Shown: piece after piece, positions 6,442 through 14,345 of the stretch
Layout of the letters: each line of letters starts with the position of its first letter
Numbering within the stretch: the stretch's first letter is position 1
Source of the DNA: Clostridiales bacterium
GTDB lineage: Bacteria > Bacillota > Clostridia > Christensenellales > Aristaeellaceae
Direction: 5' to 3'
Assembly: GCA_015056145.1 (NCBI GenBank)
Contig: SVGY01000007.1
Span: 1 to 64,000, forward strand
DNA: 64,000 nucleotides
Notes under the pieces: generated by a model
Database searches by the model: none
What the model was told of the DNA's origin: nothing
The model's input: the letters and a program-made list of their open reading frames with translations, nothing else
Program-made: the position numbers and the translations under genes

Positions 6442-8757
6442 ATGATCACTTCCATCAAAAAAAGGGATGGCCGCGTAACTCCCTTCGATCAGGCAAAAAT
6501 CGAACAGGCTATTTCTCACTGCTTCATGGCCACAGGCAGCCAGAAGAGCGAAGAAACAGCACACGAGCTAGCCAACATCGTGGTGGCTCAGCTGGAGAAC
6601 AACGAATCCATCCCTTCCGTACCTACCGTTGAGCAGGTACAGGATGTGGTGGAGAAAGTGCTCATTGAGCGGGGCTTTGTCCGCTCTGCAAAGGCCTATA
6701 TTCTGTACCGTGCGGAGCGCAGCCGTGTGCGCGAAATGAGCACCCGGCTCATGAAAACCTTCGAGGATATTGCCTCCAAGGATGCCATCGACAGCGATAT
6801 CAAGCGTGAAAACGCCAACATCAATGGCGATACCGCCATGGGCGCTATGCTGAAGTTCGGCAGCGAAGGCTCCAAGCAGTACTATGAAATGAACGTGTTG
6901 GATCCCCGTTTTTCCCAGGCTCACCGGGAAGGCGAGATCCACATTCACGATCTGGACTTCTACACCCTTACCACCACCTGCTGCCAGATCGACCTGCTGG
7001 ATCTGTTCAAAAACGGTTTTTCCACCGGACACGGCGTCCTCAGAGAGCCTAACGATATTTACAGCTACTCCGCCCTGGCCTGCATTGCCATTCAGGCCAA
7101 CCAGAACGACCAGCACGGCGGCCAGAGCATTGTAAACTTTGATTACGGCATGGCTCCCGGCGTAAAGAAGACCTACCGCAAGCGCTTCCGTGACAACCTG
7201 TCCCGGGCGCTGGAACTGCTGGCTGGCCTTGAAGATGCCCAGGCACAGGCCCAGCGGATCACCGAGGAAATGGGCGAGGATGTAACTCTCGGAGCCACTC
7301 CTGAAGCGGATCGCCGCCTGATGGCGCTGGTGGGCGAACTGATGCCCCGCAGCCCCGAAAGCGAACTGACCCGTATTGTGGATTTTGTCCGTGAGCATGC
7401 TGAGAAGGAAACCGAAAAGGCCACCTATCAGGCCATGGAAGCCCTGATCCACAACCTGAATACCATGAACAGCCGTGCCGGCGCACAGGTGCCCTTCTCC
7501 TCCATCAACTATGGCATGGATACCTCTCCCGAGGGCCGCATGGTCATGCGCAATGTGCTGCTTGCAACGGAAGCCGGTCTGGGCAACGGCGAAACGCCCA
7601 TTTTCCCCATCCAGATCTTCCGCGTGAAGGAAGGCGTCAGCTTTAACCCCGGCGATCCCAACTACGACCTGTACCGTCTGGCCATCCGCACCAGTGCCAA
7701 GCGTCTGTTCCCCAACTTCAGCTTCATCGATGCTCCCTTCAACAAGAAATATTATGTGGAAGGCCGTCCTGAAACCGAAATCGCCTACATGGGCTGCCGT
7801 ACCCGTGTTATCGGCAACGTGCACGATCCGGAACGGGAAATCTGCCCCCGCCGTGGTAACCTCAGCTTCACTTCCATCAACCTGCCCCGTATTGCCATCA
7901 AGGCAAAGGGTGATATCGGCTGGTTCTTTGAGGAGCTGGAACGCCTGCTGAACCTGGTGCACGACCAGCTGCTGGAACGCCTGGAGATTATCTCCAACAA
8001 GAAGGTTTACAACTTCCCCTTCCTGATGGGCGAAGGCGTGTGGATCGATTCTGAAAAGCTGAACTGGAACGACACCGTGCGGGAAGTGCTCAAGCACGGC
8101 ACCCTGTCCATCGGTTTCATCGGCCTGGCAGAGGCATTGGTGGCTTTGCGTGGCGAGCACCACGGCAAGGATCCCAACAGCCAGAATCTCGGCCTTGAAA
8201 TCGTTGGCTTTATCCGTAAATACTGCGATGACTGCAGCCAGCGTGAAAAGCTGAACTTCACCTGCCTGGGCACCCCTGCCGAAGGCCTCAGTGGCCGCTT
8301 TGTTCGCATTGACCGTGAAAAGTACGGCAGCATCCCCGGTGTTACCGACCGGGAATACTACACCAACTCTTTCCATGTACCGGTGTACTATCCCATCAGC
8401 GCTTTTGAAAAGATTGCCCTGGAGGCCCCCTATCATGCGCTGACCAATGCCGGTCACATCAGCTACATCGAAATGGATGGCGATCCCAGCAAGAATCTGG
8501 ACGCCTTTGAAAAGGTCGTTCGCTACATGCACGATCAGGGCATCGGCTACGGCTCCATCAACCACCCCGTTGACCGTGACCCGCTGTGCGGCTACAACGG
8601 CATCATCGGCGATACCTGCCCCAAGTGCGGCCGCACCGAGGAAGGACATGCCTTTGAACGCATCCGCCGCATCACTGGATACCTGGTGGGCAATCTCGAT
8701 CGCTTCAACAATGCAAAGCGTGCCGAGGAATCCCAGCGTGTGAAGCACGGCATCTGA
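6442..8757 (+). CDS. nrdD: Anaerobic ribonucleoside-triphosphate reductase (class III)
   Basis: The protein (771 aa) makes deoxyribonucleotides from ribonucleoside triphosphates without oxygen, using a glycyl radical. An N-terminal ATP-cone (residues ~2-95, starting TSIKKRDGRVTPFDQAKIEQ) is the allosteric domain. The C-terminus has the Cys-rich zinc site (DPLCGYNGIIGDTCPKCGRT) and the glycyl-radical loop RITGYLVG, with the radical Gly near residue 746. AAAAGGAG precedes the ATG. The activating enzyme gene nrdG is not next to it, which is unusual; it must lie elsewhere. The paired NrdR-like boxes suggest repression when dNTPs are plentiful. Confidence 0.97.
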   Translation: MITSIKKRDGRVTPFDQAKIEQAISHCFMATGSQKSEETAHELANIVVAQLENNESIPSVPTVEQVQDVVEKVLIERGFVRSAKAYILYRAERSRVREMSTRLMKTFEDIASKDAIDSDIKRENANINGDTAMGAMLKFGSEGSKQYYEMNVLDPRFSQAHREGEIHIHDLDFYTLTTTCCQIDLLDLFKNGFSTGHGVLREPNDIYSYSALACIAIQANQNDQHGGQSIVNFDYGMAPGVKKTYRKRFRDNLSRALELLAGLEDAQAQAQRITEEMGEDVTLGATPEADRRLMALVGELMPRSPESELTRIVDFVREHAEKETEKATYQAMEALIHNLNTMNSRAGAQVPFSSINYGMDTSPEGRMVMRNVLLATEAGLGNGETPIFPIQIFRVKEGVSFNPGDPNYDLYRLAIRTSAKRLFPNFSFIDAPFNKKYYVEGRPETEIAYMGCRTRVIGNVHDPEREICPRRGNLSFTSINLPRIAIKAKGDIGWFFEELERLLNLVHDQLLERLEIISNKKVYNFPFLMGEGVWIDSEKLNWNDTVREVLKHGTLSIGFIGLAEALVALRGEHHGKDPNSQNLGLEIVGFIRKYCDDCSQREKLNFTCLGTPAEGLSGRFVRIDREKYGSIPGVTDREYYTNSFHVPVYYPISAFEKIALEAPYHALTNAGHISYIEMDGDPSKNLDAFEKVVRYMHDQGIGYGSINHPVDRDPLCGYNGIIGDTCPKCGRTEEGHAFERIRRITGYLVGNLDRFNNAKRAEESQRVKHGI

Positions 8758-8775
8758 TAATCATTACCACAAGTG

Positions 8776-8834
8776 AAAACGCCTCTTTCCGTACAGAATG
8801 CTCAAGGAAGCATTGAGGGAAAGAGGCGTTTTTT
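8776..8834 (+). terminator. nrdD terminator, overlapping the spoIVB translation start region
   Basis: AAACGCCTCTTTCC pairs with GGAAAGAGGCGTTT, followed by a T-run that ends directly at the spoIVB ATG. The loop is long (~26 bases) with a smaller inner hairpin. Confidence 0.8.
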
Positions 8835-10091
8835 ATGGGAAGAAAACCGGGCCGGTGGAAACGGCTGACGGGCTGGATTATCAGCCTGATGATGGTGGGC
8901 AGCTTCTACACGCCCCAGGCGGAGGCGCTGAGGCAGCTGCCACAACAGATGGTAATAGCGGCAGGCCAGGAAGCTGCGCTGGAACTGCCCTTTCCGCTGA
9001 CGGCCCGCAGGACGGAACCTGACAGGACTGCGGCATCGGATATAGGGGAGAAACTGTCCGGAACCGGCGGGGAGGAGACAACCCTTACCGTAAGCCTTTT
9101 TGGTCTGCTGCCCCTGAAAAAGGTAAACGTGGATATACGGGAGGATCTCCGTCTTTATCCGGGCGGCATGGCGGTTGGTGTGGCACTAAAGACGCAGGGC
9201 GTGCTTGTGGTAGGCACCAGCGATCTGACAAATGCTTACAGTCCGGCCCGTTTGGCAGGGGTGAAGGCAGGAGATATCATCACCGAAGTGAACGGCAAAC
9301 CGGTGACCAGCACCGGAGAATTGACGGAACTGGTATCCAGGCAGGGCAGCAAGGCACTGCTCCTTACTGTTCAGCGGGGCCAGAATCAGTTGCAGCTGAC
9401 GCTGGAACCACAGAAGGACGGGGCCACCGGTTCCTACCGAATCGGCGCATGGGTACGGGATTCCACCGCTGGCGTGGGCACCATGTCCTTTTACGGGGAG
9501 GTGGAGGAAGGCCAGGGGATCCGTTACGGGGCGCTGGGCCATGCCATCACAGATGCAGACACCCAGCAGGTGCTGACGGTATCCGACGGAGAGGTCATGA
9601 AGGCGGAAGTGGTGGACGTGCGCAAGGGGCAGGCAGGTTTGCCCGGCGAACTGAAGGGCAGCTTTTTGCAGGAGCACGCCGTAATGGGCAACATCCGGCT
9701 GAACAACCAATACGGCATCTACGGCGTCCTGCAGGATGTGCCGGAACATCCCCTGTACCCGGAAGGCCTGCCCATTGGCAGGAAGGACGCCGTTCACACC
9801 GGAAAAGCCACCATTCTGTGTACCGTGGATACCTCCGGCATGAAGGAATACGAAATCGAGATCGTGGAAGTGGCAAGGCAGAGCGAACCGGCCCAGCGCA
9901 GCATGATCCTCCGGGTGACGGACGAAAGGCTGCTGCAAAAAACCGGCGGCATCGTTCAGGGCATGAGCGGCAGCCCAATTTTGCAGGATGGCAGGATCAT
10001 CGGGGCGGTGACGCATGTGTTCGTAAATGACCCCACCATGGGCTACGGCTTGTTCGTTGAATGGATGATCGGGGAGAGCGGGAAAATATGA
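8835..10091 (+). CDS. spoIVB: SpoIVB sporulation signalling serine protease
   Basis: The protein (418 aa) is secreted from the forespore into the intermembrane space, where it activates pro-sigma-K processing. An N-terminal membrane/signal segment spans residues ~10-32. A PDZ domain follows (~105-185, with LAGVKAGDIITEVNGKPVTS), then the S55 peptidase domain. The triad is visible: His236 in GALGHAITD, Asp363 in RVTDE and Ser378 in GMSGSPI. These numbers match those I recall for Bacillus subtilis SpoIVB. The only visible ribosome binding site (AAAGAGG) lies in the right arm of the nrdD terminator. The 164-bp repeat element sits just downstream. Confidence 0.95.
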   Translation: MGRKPGRWKRLTGWIISLMMVGSFYTPQAEALRQLPQQMVIAAGQEAALELPFPLTARRTEPDRTAASDIGEKLSGTGGEETTLTVSLFGLLPLKKVNVDIREDLRLYPGGMAVGVALKTQGVLVVGTSDLTNAYSPARLAGVKAGDIITEVNGKPVTSTGELTELVSRQGSKALLLTVQRGQNQLQLTLEPQKDGATGSYRIGAWVRDSTAGVGTMSFYGEVEEGQGIRYGALGHAITDADTQQVLTVSDGEVMKAEVVDVRKGQAGLPGELKGSFLQEHAVMGNIRLNNQYGIYGVLQDVPEHPLYPEGLPIGRKDAVHTGKATILCTVDTSGMKEYEIEIVEVARQSEPAQRSMILRVTDERLLQKTGGIVQGMSGSPILQDGRIIGAVTHVFVNDPTMGYGLFVEWMIGESGKI

Positions 10092-10093
10092 AC

Positions 10094-10111
10094 GGAGGCC
10101 GAAAGGCCTCT
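10094..10111 (+). terminator. First copy of the duplicated spoIVB terminator hairpin
   Basis: GGAGGCCGAAAGGCCTCT: a 6-bp stem with a GAAA loop, three bases after the stop codon. The same 18 bases recur at 10276-10293, where they carry the T-run. Confidence 0.7.
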
Positions 10112-10275
10112 CTGGCTGTCAAAAAATGCGCAGGGTGCAGGGGGATCATCCCCCTGCCGGGTGTGGGCAGAGCCCACATTCCTTGTGCCGCAGCACTTTC
10201 AAGAAAGCACAGCGAGCACCGAAGGTGCAAGATTTGCGGCTTTGACTGACAAGAATGAGTTTTTTCGACAAGCTG
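10112..10275 (+). mobile_element. 164-bp interspersed repeat element, copy 1 (MITE-like, RNA-structured)
   Basis: The element starts CTGGCTGTCAAAAAA and ends TTTTTTCGACAAGCTG, which gives imperfect terminal inverted repeats. The second copy (59831-59994, opposite orientation) differs at 2 of 164 positions. Both copies are flanked by a perfect duplication of the local terminator hairpin. Internal palindromes are a 21-base perfect one at 10137-10157, TGTGGGCAGAGCCCACA at 10162-10178 and GCACCGAAGGTGC. GCCGCA and TGCGGC can close a larger stem. Short frames inside are not convincing genes. I infer a non-autonomous mobile or structured-RNA element. Confidence 0.75.
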
Positions 10276-10299
10276 GGAGGCCGAAAGGCCTCTTTTTTG
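10276..10299 (+). terminator. Second copy of the spoIVB terminator hairpin with T-run
   Basis: Same 18-base hairpin sequence as 10094-10111, here followed by TTTTTT. This is likely the original terminator tail, separated from the first hairpin by the inserted element. Confidence 0.8.
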
Positions 10300-10433
10300 T
10301 GTGCAGAATGTGATATGATGAACTAAATTACGTTTCGTCTTTAGAAAAAATATGTTAGAATGGATTTTGTCATTATAATAAATTCTGATGAAGAAACCAT
10401 GTTCCTAATGCAAGAAATGTATGAGGAGGAGAA

Positions 10434-11072
10434 ATGATGAAACGATTTGCCATATTAGTTTTTGTGCTAGCGTTATTGTTCGTTGAAAATATTTGCGCAG
10501 AAGAGATTGATTATGGTTTTTATTTGCCGGACGGATACAGCATTAAAAAAAGCCCCAAGATTGATTATGCATCATTAACAGATGATCCGGATGCTTTGCT
10601 GGTGATGGAAACGGTTCATGATTGGTATTTAAAGGATACATGGCGAAAAAAACATTTTGACAGACAAGAACTAGTTCTGTTTGTATCACCCTATATATTT
10701 CAAAAAACTGAGAGCGAGAATAGCAAAGAAATTTTTTGCGTTTGTACAATAGATGAATATGGCTTGGTGCAAGATAGCAATGGAAACGAATACTTTATTT
10801 CTGGATATAGTAGATTTTATGCCTTTGATTTGTTGTATGTGCGTAACGAGAACAATTGGGAAATAGAAAGAATACGGCTACCTGAAAGTCAAGAAGAACT
10901 TTTGCAAGGCTTCGGTGTTGGAACTCAAGGCGTTAATGGCGTATCAGATGGAATGATTTTCACTTTGTCCGAAGCGAATTACAATGACTATATAAAGGAA
11001 AATATTGTGCGTTATTTAAATGAAAACGGATTGATGGATGTATCAATTGTTGAGTTTGATTACTTCGAATAA
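10434..11072 (+). CDS. Secreted protein of unknown function
   Basis: The protein (212 aa) starts with a signal peptide (MMKRFAILVFVLALLFVENI, cleavage near CAEE). GAGGAGAA precedes the start. The mature part is acidic and aromatic-rich, with no motif I recognise. Base composition is much more AT-rich than the neighbours, suggesting transfer. It lies next to Rhs-repeat remnants, so an extracytoplasmic immunity or accessory role is possible but unproven. Confidence 0.6.
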   Translation: MMKRFAILVFVLALLFVENICAEEIDYGFYLPDGYSIKKSPKIDYASLTDDPDALLVMETVHDWYLKDTWRKKHFDRQELVLFVSPYIFQKTESENSKEIFCVCTIDEYGLVQDSNGNEYFISGYSRFYAFDLLYVRNENNWEIERIRLPESQEELLQGFGVGTQGVNGVSDGMIFTLSEANYNDYIKENIVRYLNENGLMDVSIVEFDYFE

Positions 11073-11188
11073 GGCGACATTGTGGACGCACAATAGTAGG
11101 CTTCGCACTTTACAATATGGGCACATCAGGACGGCACAGGCAATGAAAGCCGCAGCACCTTGATTACAGCGAAGTCCTGTTCGGCGTA
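11073..11188. other. Non-coding or decayed stretch before the Rhs fragment
   Basis: Contains a small inverted repeat (ATTGTG/CACAAT) and short broken frames. No intact gene. Confidence 0.4.
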
Positions 11189-11632
11189 GTGGATGTCGTC
11201 GTTATCATCCAGACCTTCCAGAACAGCTACAATGAAATCGGACAGGTAACAACTGTAAAAAACGGCGAAGGAACAATCACATACCAGTACAACCAGCAGG
11301 GACATCTTATCTCCGTGACGAATGTGAACGGTGACGTAGTTTTCTATACCTATGATGAATACGACAATAAAACCTCCATGACATACCCGGACGGCCGTAA
11401 TGATGCAGATGTATTCCTAGAAATAAAAAATAACCCAATAGAATTCAGACTTTTTGATTTGGTTTATTTGAATTATGAAGATGATGATGCTCATGTTATG
11501 CTTATTACAGGTTTTGATGAAAAGGGCGAACCGCTTCTGTCTGGAAATACAAATGACCGGATTGCTCTCCCGTTTGAGGATGCGGTAAAAACATATGACG
11601 ATGTCAGAATTGTTCGAATAAATATGCCATGA
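11189..11632 (+). pseudogene. Rhs/YD-repeat fragment fused to an amidase-like C-terminal tip
   Basis: The frame encodes 147 aa. Residues ~12-70 are YD repeats (YNEIGQVTTVKNGEGTITYQ, TYDEYDNKTSMTYPDGR). Then the sequence switches to LFDLVYLNYEDDDAHVMLIT plus about 45 residues, resembling the end of Amidase_6-type cell-wall hydrolase domains. There is no secretion signal, no shell region and no complete catalytic domain. It looks like the end of a polymorphic toxin whose body is lost, or an orphan toxin cassette. The repeat DNA recurs at 12879-12990. Confidence 0.6.
11220..11332 (+). repeat. Rhs core direct repeat, copy 1
   Basis: About 110 bases, nearly identical (one visible mismatch) to 12879-12990. 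It encodes the YD-repeat segment and brackets the intervening cassette. Confidence 0.85.
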
Positions 11633-11650
11633 AGATGAAGGAGAAACAAA

Positions 11651-12700
11651 ATGAAAATGTCTTTTGTGCACATAATTTTCTTGATATTACTTGTTGTATG
11701 GTACGCTTTTTTGCCATCAACAAGTCAGGCCGATGAAGAATGGTTTTGGTGTGTTGACTCGTGGCGCACTATGCCTGTGAAGACAAGCTTTTTTCAAAGG
11801 TTTGACTATTATCCAGAAATGGATGAAGTTATTGCTGAAAAGGCAAAAAATTCGGAATATCAGCTCGTGTGGTTGTTGGGATGGATTGTCGTTCCAGAAG
11901 CATGGTGTGATAATGATTTCTTTTTTTGCTCGTTTAATTGGTCGAATGCTTCGGTACCATACTATCTTAATACGATCCCTTATATTCAGGAGTGTAAAGA
12001 TGGGACTAAAAAAGAAGGGATGATGTGGCTCAGAATGGCTATGCAGTTGTGTATCCCTTCAGAAGTTGAAGAAGAAGATGCTATTGAACATTGTTTTATG
12101 CAGTTAAAACCTCAACTGCAACTATATATAGACAATAATCCGTTAGTAGGAGCTGAACCCGTTGCTCCTTCCGTTGCAGCTGAAGCATTCTTTTTGAAAT
12201 GGGAAGGCGAGGAGTATTTGCTTAGAAAGCCTTGTGAAATGAAACCAAATGATTTTTCATTATTCCAGCAAAATGAAAACCAATCTCCATCTTTGGTTCT
12301 TCTTGGAATGGAAAAAAGCAAGGAAGAAACTAATCCCTTTCTTCCAGACTATAGTCCGTGGACTATTTCCTTTGAGATCAGTTCTTCATCAGAACAGAAA
12401 CAATATAAATGGTTACATGTTTCTTCATATGCAGTAGATCAGTTCGGGCTTTTTAATACTAAGAATTTCTATTTTTTTGAAGAAGGCGATAGAAAGACAT
12501 TGACTAATAAGATCGACTTGACCACGACTGCCTTAGATCCCAGAACAAAGAGTCAAGATATTTTAGAAAGGGCTCGTAGAGAACAGGTTAAGATATTGGT
12601 TTTTTCGGAACCTCTTATGATACAAAACGGATATTTTGGAACGTTTGCAACAGTATACGATGGAATCTACGATTTTCCACTTGAATATGCTGCTGACTAA
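11651..12700 (+). CDS. Secreted or anchored protein of unknown function (possible immunity protein)
   Basis: The protein (349 aa) has an N-terminal signal or membrane segment (VHIIFLILLVVWYAFLPS). It is rich in Trp, Phe, Tyr, Asp and Glu, with no catalytic motif I recognise. GAAGGAG precedes the start, 18 bases after the Rhs-amidase fragment. That gene order (toxin tip then next gene) is the usual toxin-immunity order, and an exported immunity protein would suit a cell-wall amidase toxin. Function is inference only. It is AT-rich like 10434-11072. Confidence 0.55.
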   Translation: MKMSFVHIIFLILLVVWYAFLPSTSQADEEWFWCVDSWRTMPVKTSFFQRFDYYPEMDEVIAEKAKNSEYQLVWLLGWIVVPEAWCDNDFFFCSFNWSNASVPYYLNTIPYIQECKDGTKKEGMMWLRMAMQLCIPSEVEEEDAIEHCFMQLKPQLQLYIDNNPLVGAEPVAPSVAAEAFFLKWEGEEYLLRKPCEMKPNDFSLFQQNENQSPSLVLLGMEKSKEETNPFLPDYSPWTISFEISSSSEQKQYKWLHVSSYAVDQFGLFNTKNFYFFEEGDRKTLTNKIDLTTTALDPRTKSQDILERARREQVKILVFSEPLMIQNGYFGTFATVYDGIYDFPLEYAAD

Positions 12701-12708
12701 ATGATATC

Positions 12709-13056
12709 ATGGTGAGCTTATCTTTGGAAGACGCTCTAGGCAATGCCGTAACCTACACCTACACACCCGAAGGCTGGCTCAGCTCCGTCACCAAGGCAGA
12801 CGGCACCGTCATGACCTTTGAGTATGACAAAACCGGCAACCTGCTCGCCCAGAACACCGGCGAAAACCAGGGCATAGAAAACAGCTACAACGAAATCGGA
12901 CAGGTAACAACTGTAAAAAACGGCGAAGGAACAATCACATACCAGTACAACCAGCAGGGACATCTTATCTCCGTGACGAATGTGAACGGCTCACCAGTTA
13001 GCCTCAATCCGGGCCGCCTCAGGGGCGCAGTGTACCGTGTACCGTTTTTCCCTTAA
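12709..13056 (+). pseudogene. Rhs/YD-repeat fragment
   Basis: The frame encodes 115 aa of Rhs core repeats (DALGNAVTYTYTPEGWLSSV, then MTFEYDKTGNLLAQN), then the same segment as in the first fragment, then an unrelated tail. It has no signal, no shell and no toxin. Its base composition is GC-richer than the genes it brackets. It is best read as a displaced piece of a large Rhs/wall-associated protein gene. Confidence 0.7.
12879..12990 (+). repeat. Rhs core direct repeat, copy 2
   Basis: Partner of 11220-11332. Confidence 0.85.
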
Positions 13057-13064
13057 ACACACGC

Positions 13065-13101
13065 AAAAAAGACACATGGAAAAATCCAGGTGTCTTTTTT
13101 G
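13065..13101. terminator. Bidirectional terminator
   Basis: AAAAAGACACATGG / CCAGGTGTCTTTTT around a short loop, between the Rhs remnant and the SGNH hydrolase gene, with A- and T-runs on both sides. Confidence 0.8.
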
Positions 13102-13120
13102 ATTATTTACATGATTGTCA

Positions 13121-14071
13121 TTAAAACCCGGCTTTCCGGATCGCATCCACCAGATTTCTGCCGTACAGTTCCATTCCGAGGCAGTTTGGATGCAGATTGT
13201 CCAGAAAATACTCCGGCAGATGCGGCACCAGCGTGAAGCCGTCCACAACGGTTACGTTGGAGTACTGCCCGGCGATCTTCTTCACATTTTCGCAGAAACG
13301 CACAAGCACATCATGCTCTTCGGGCCGATCGCCACGCCAAAGGGGGGTGACGCAGAGCACCGGCGTATCGCCGTAGACATTCTTAAGGCATTGGTAATAT
13401 TCTTCCACTGCCTCCATGGTTTCGCTGCCGAACTGATTGGTACCCATGGCGATGATGATTTTGTCCGGCTGGTAGCCCTCCATGGCGGTCATGGTATTCT
13501 TGTCGTACACATAGCCTCCGATACCCTGATTGAGGATATTGTAGTTCAGCAGGCGGTTGGCGACGCTCACATAGGTATGGGAGGAGCGCAGCGGGCCGTA
13601 ACCCTGGGTGATGGAATCGCCGATCCAGAGCACCTTCTCGCCCTTGACAGCGGGCGTGTAATCTGCGTTGATTTCAAAGTTCCGCACCAGAACGGTGGCA
13701 TCTGCAGGCAGATAAATGATGATCTGCTTTTCGCCCTCTTCCATGTCAAAGGAAAGTGTGCCTTCCTCGGCAATTTCCTTCACATAGTGAATGGTGTGGG
13801 CAAGTCCGTTCACATACAGCTCCACCGTATCCTCCGAACCCTTCCAGATGAATTTGTAGCCGAAAGAGATCCTGGTGGCGGTGGTGGTAAGTTCAAGGGT
13901 TTTTGCGCTGGTGGCAAAGCTTCTGTCGTACCAGAAGGTAACGGGGGAATTGCGGAAATAGTCCATCTGTTTTTCGTCGTACTGATAGGCTTGCAGATAG
14001 CCGTCCGGGGTTTCTTCAAAGCGGAGAGCGCCGAAGTAGATGGATTTGAGCTGATCGTTGGTAAGAAGCAT
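13121..14071 (-). CDS. SGNH/GDSL-type hydrolase (esterase)
   Basis: The protein (316 aa) has an N-terminal beta-rich part (~1-150) that may be a substrate-binding jelly-roll, as in two-domain carbohydrate esterases. The SGNH domain follows. Block I is LWIGDSITQGYG (Ser nucleophile), the Gly is in NQGIGG, the Asn in IAMGTNQFG, and the Asp/His pair in DNLHPN. It probably removes acyl groups from carbohydrates; the substrate is unknown. AAGGAGG lies 7 bases before the ATG at 14071. No signal peptide is seen, so it is probably cytoplasmic. Confidence 0.85.
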   Translation of the reverse strand: MLLTNDQLKSIYFGALRFEETPDGYLQAYQYDEKQMDYFRNSPVTFWYDRSFATSAKTLELTTTATRISFGYKFIWKGSEDTVELYVNGLAHTIHYVKEIAEEGTLSFDMEEGEKQIIIYLPADATVLVRNFEINADYTPAVKGEKVLWIGDSITQGYGPLRSSHTYVSVANRLLNYNILNQGIGGYVYDKNTMTAMEGYQPDKIIIAMGTNQFGSETMEAVEEYYQCLKNVYGDTPVLCVTPLWRGDRPEEHDVLVRFCENVKKIAGQYSNVTVVDGFTLVPHLPEYFLDNLHPNCLGMELYGRNLVDAIRKAGF

Positions 14072-14345
14072 GGGGTGGCCTCCTTGCGTTAACGTATGCA
14101 GCCAGTATATCGTTTTTTTGGAGGAAAGGCAATCGCCAAATGGAGGCGGATTTGTGGACATTGTACGTCATCATCACAACTCATTTCCCTGGGGAACGCC
14201 CCGTGCCTTCAACTGAACATGCATCGAAAAAACTTTTCATGTGTAAACAAAGGATAAACCGGCGATAAGTAGCAAAACCACAGTGCCCTGTGCTATACTG
14301 TTCAGGACATCTGCAAATGTCAACGATTTTTCCCGGAGGTATACC

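Noticed and set aside
6568-8748. 726-codon open frame antisense to nrdD
   Set aside because: Shadow of a GC-rich, codon-biased gene; no ribosome binding site, low-complexity translation, and nrdD itself is unmistakable.
9997-10249. Short frames inside the 164-bp element (both strands, both copies)
   Set aside because: They run from unique flank into the repeat, differ outside it and lack good start signals; best seen as by-products.
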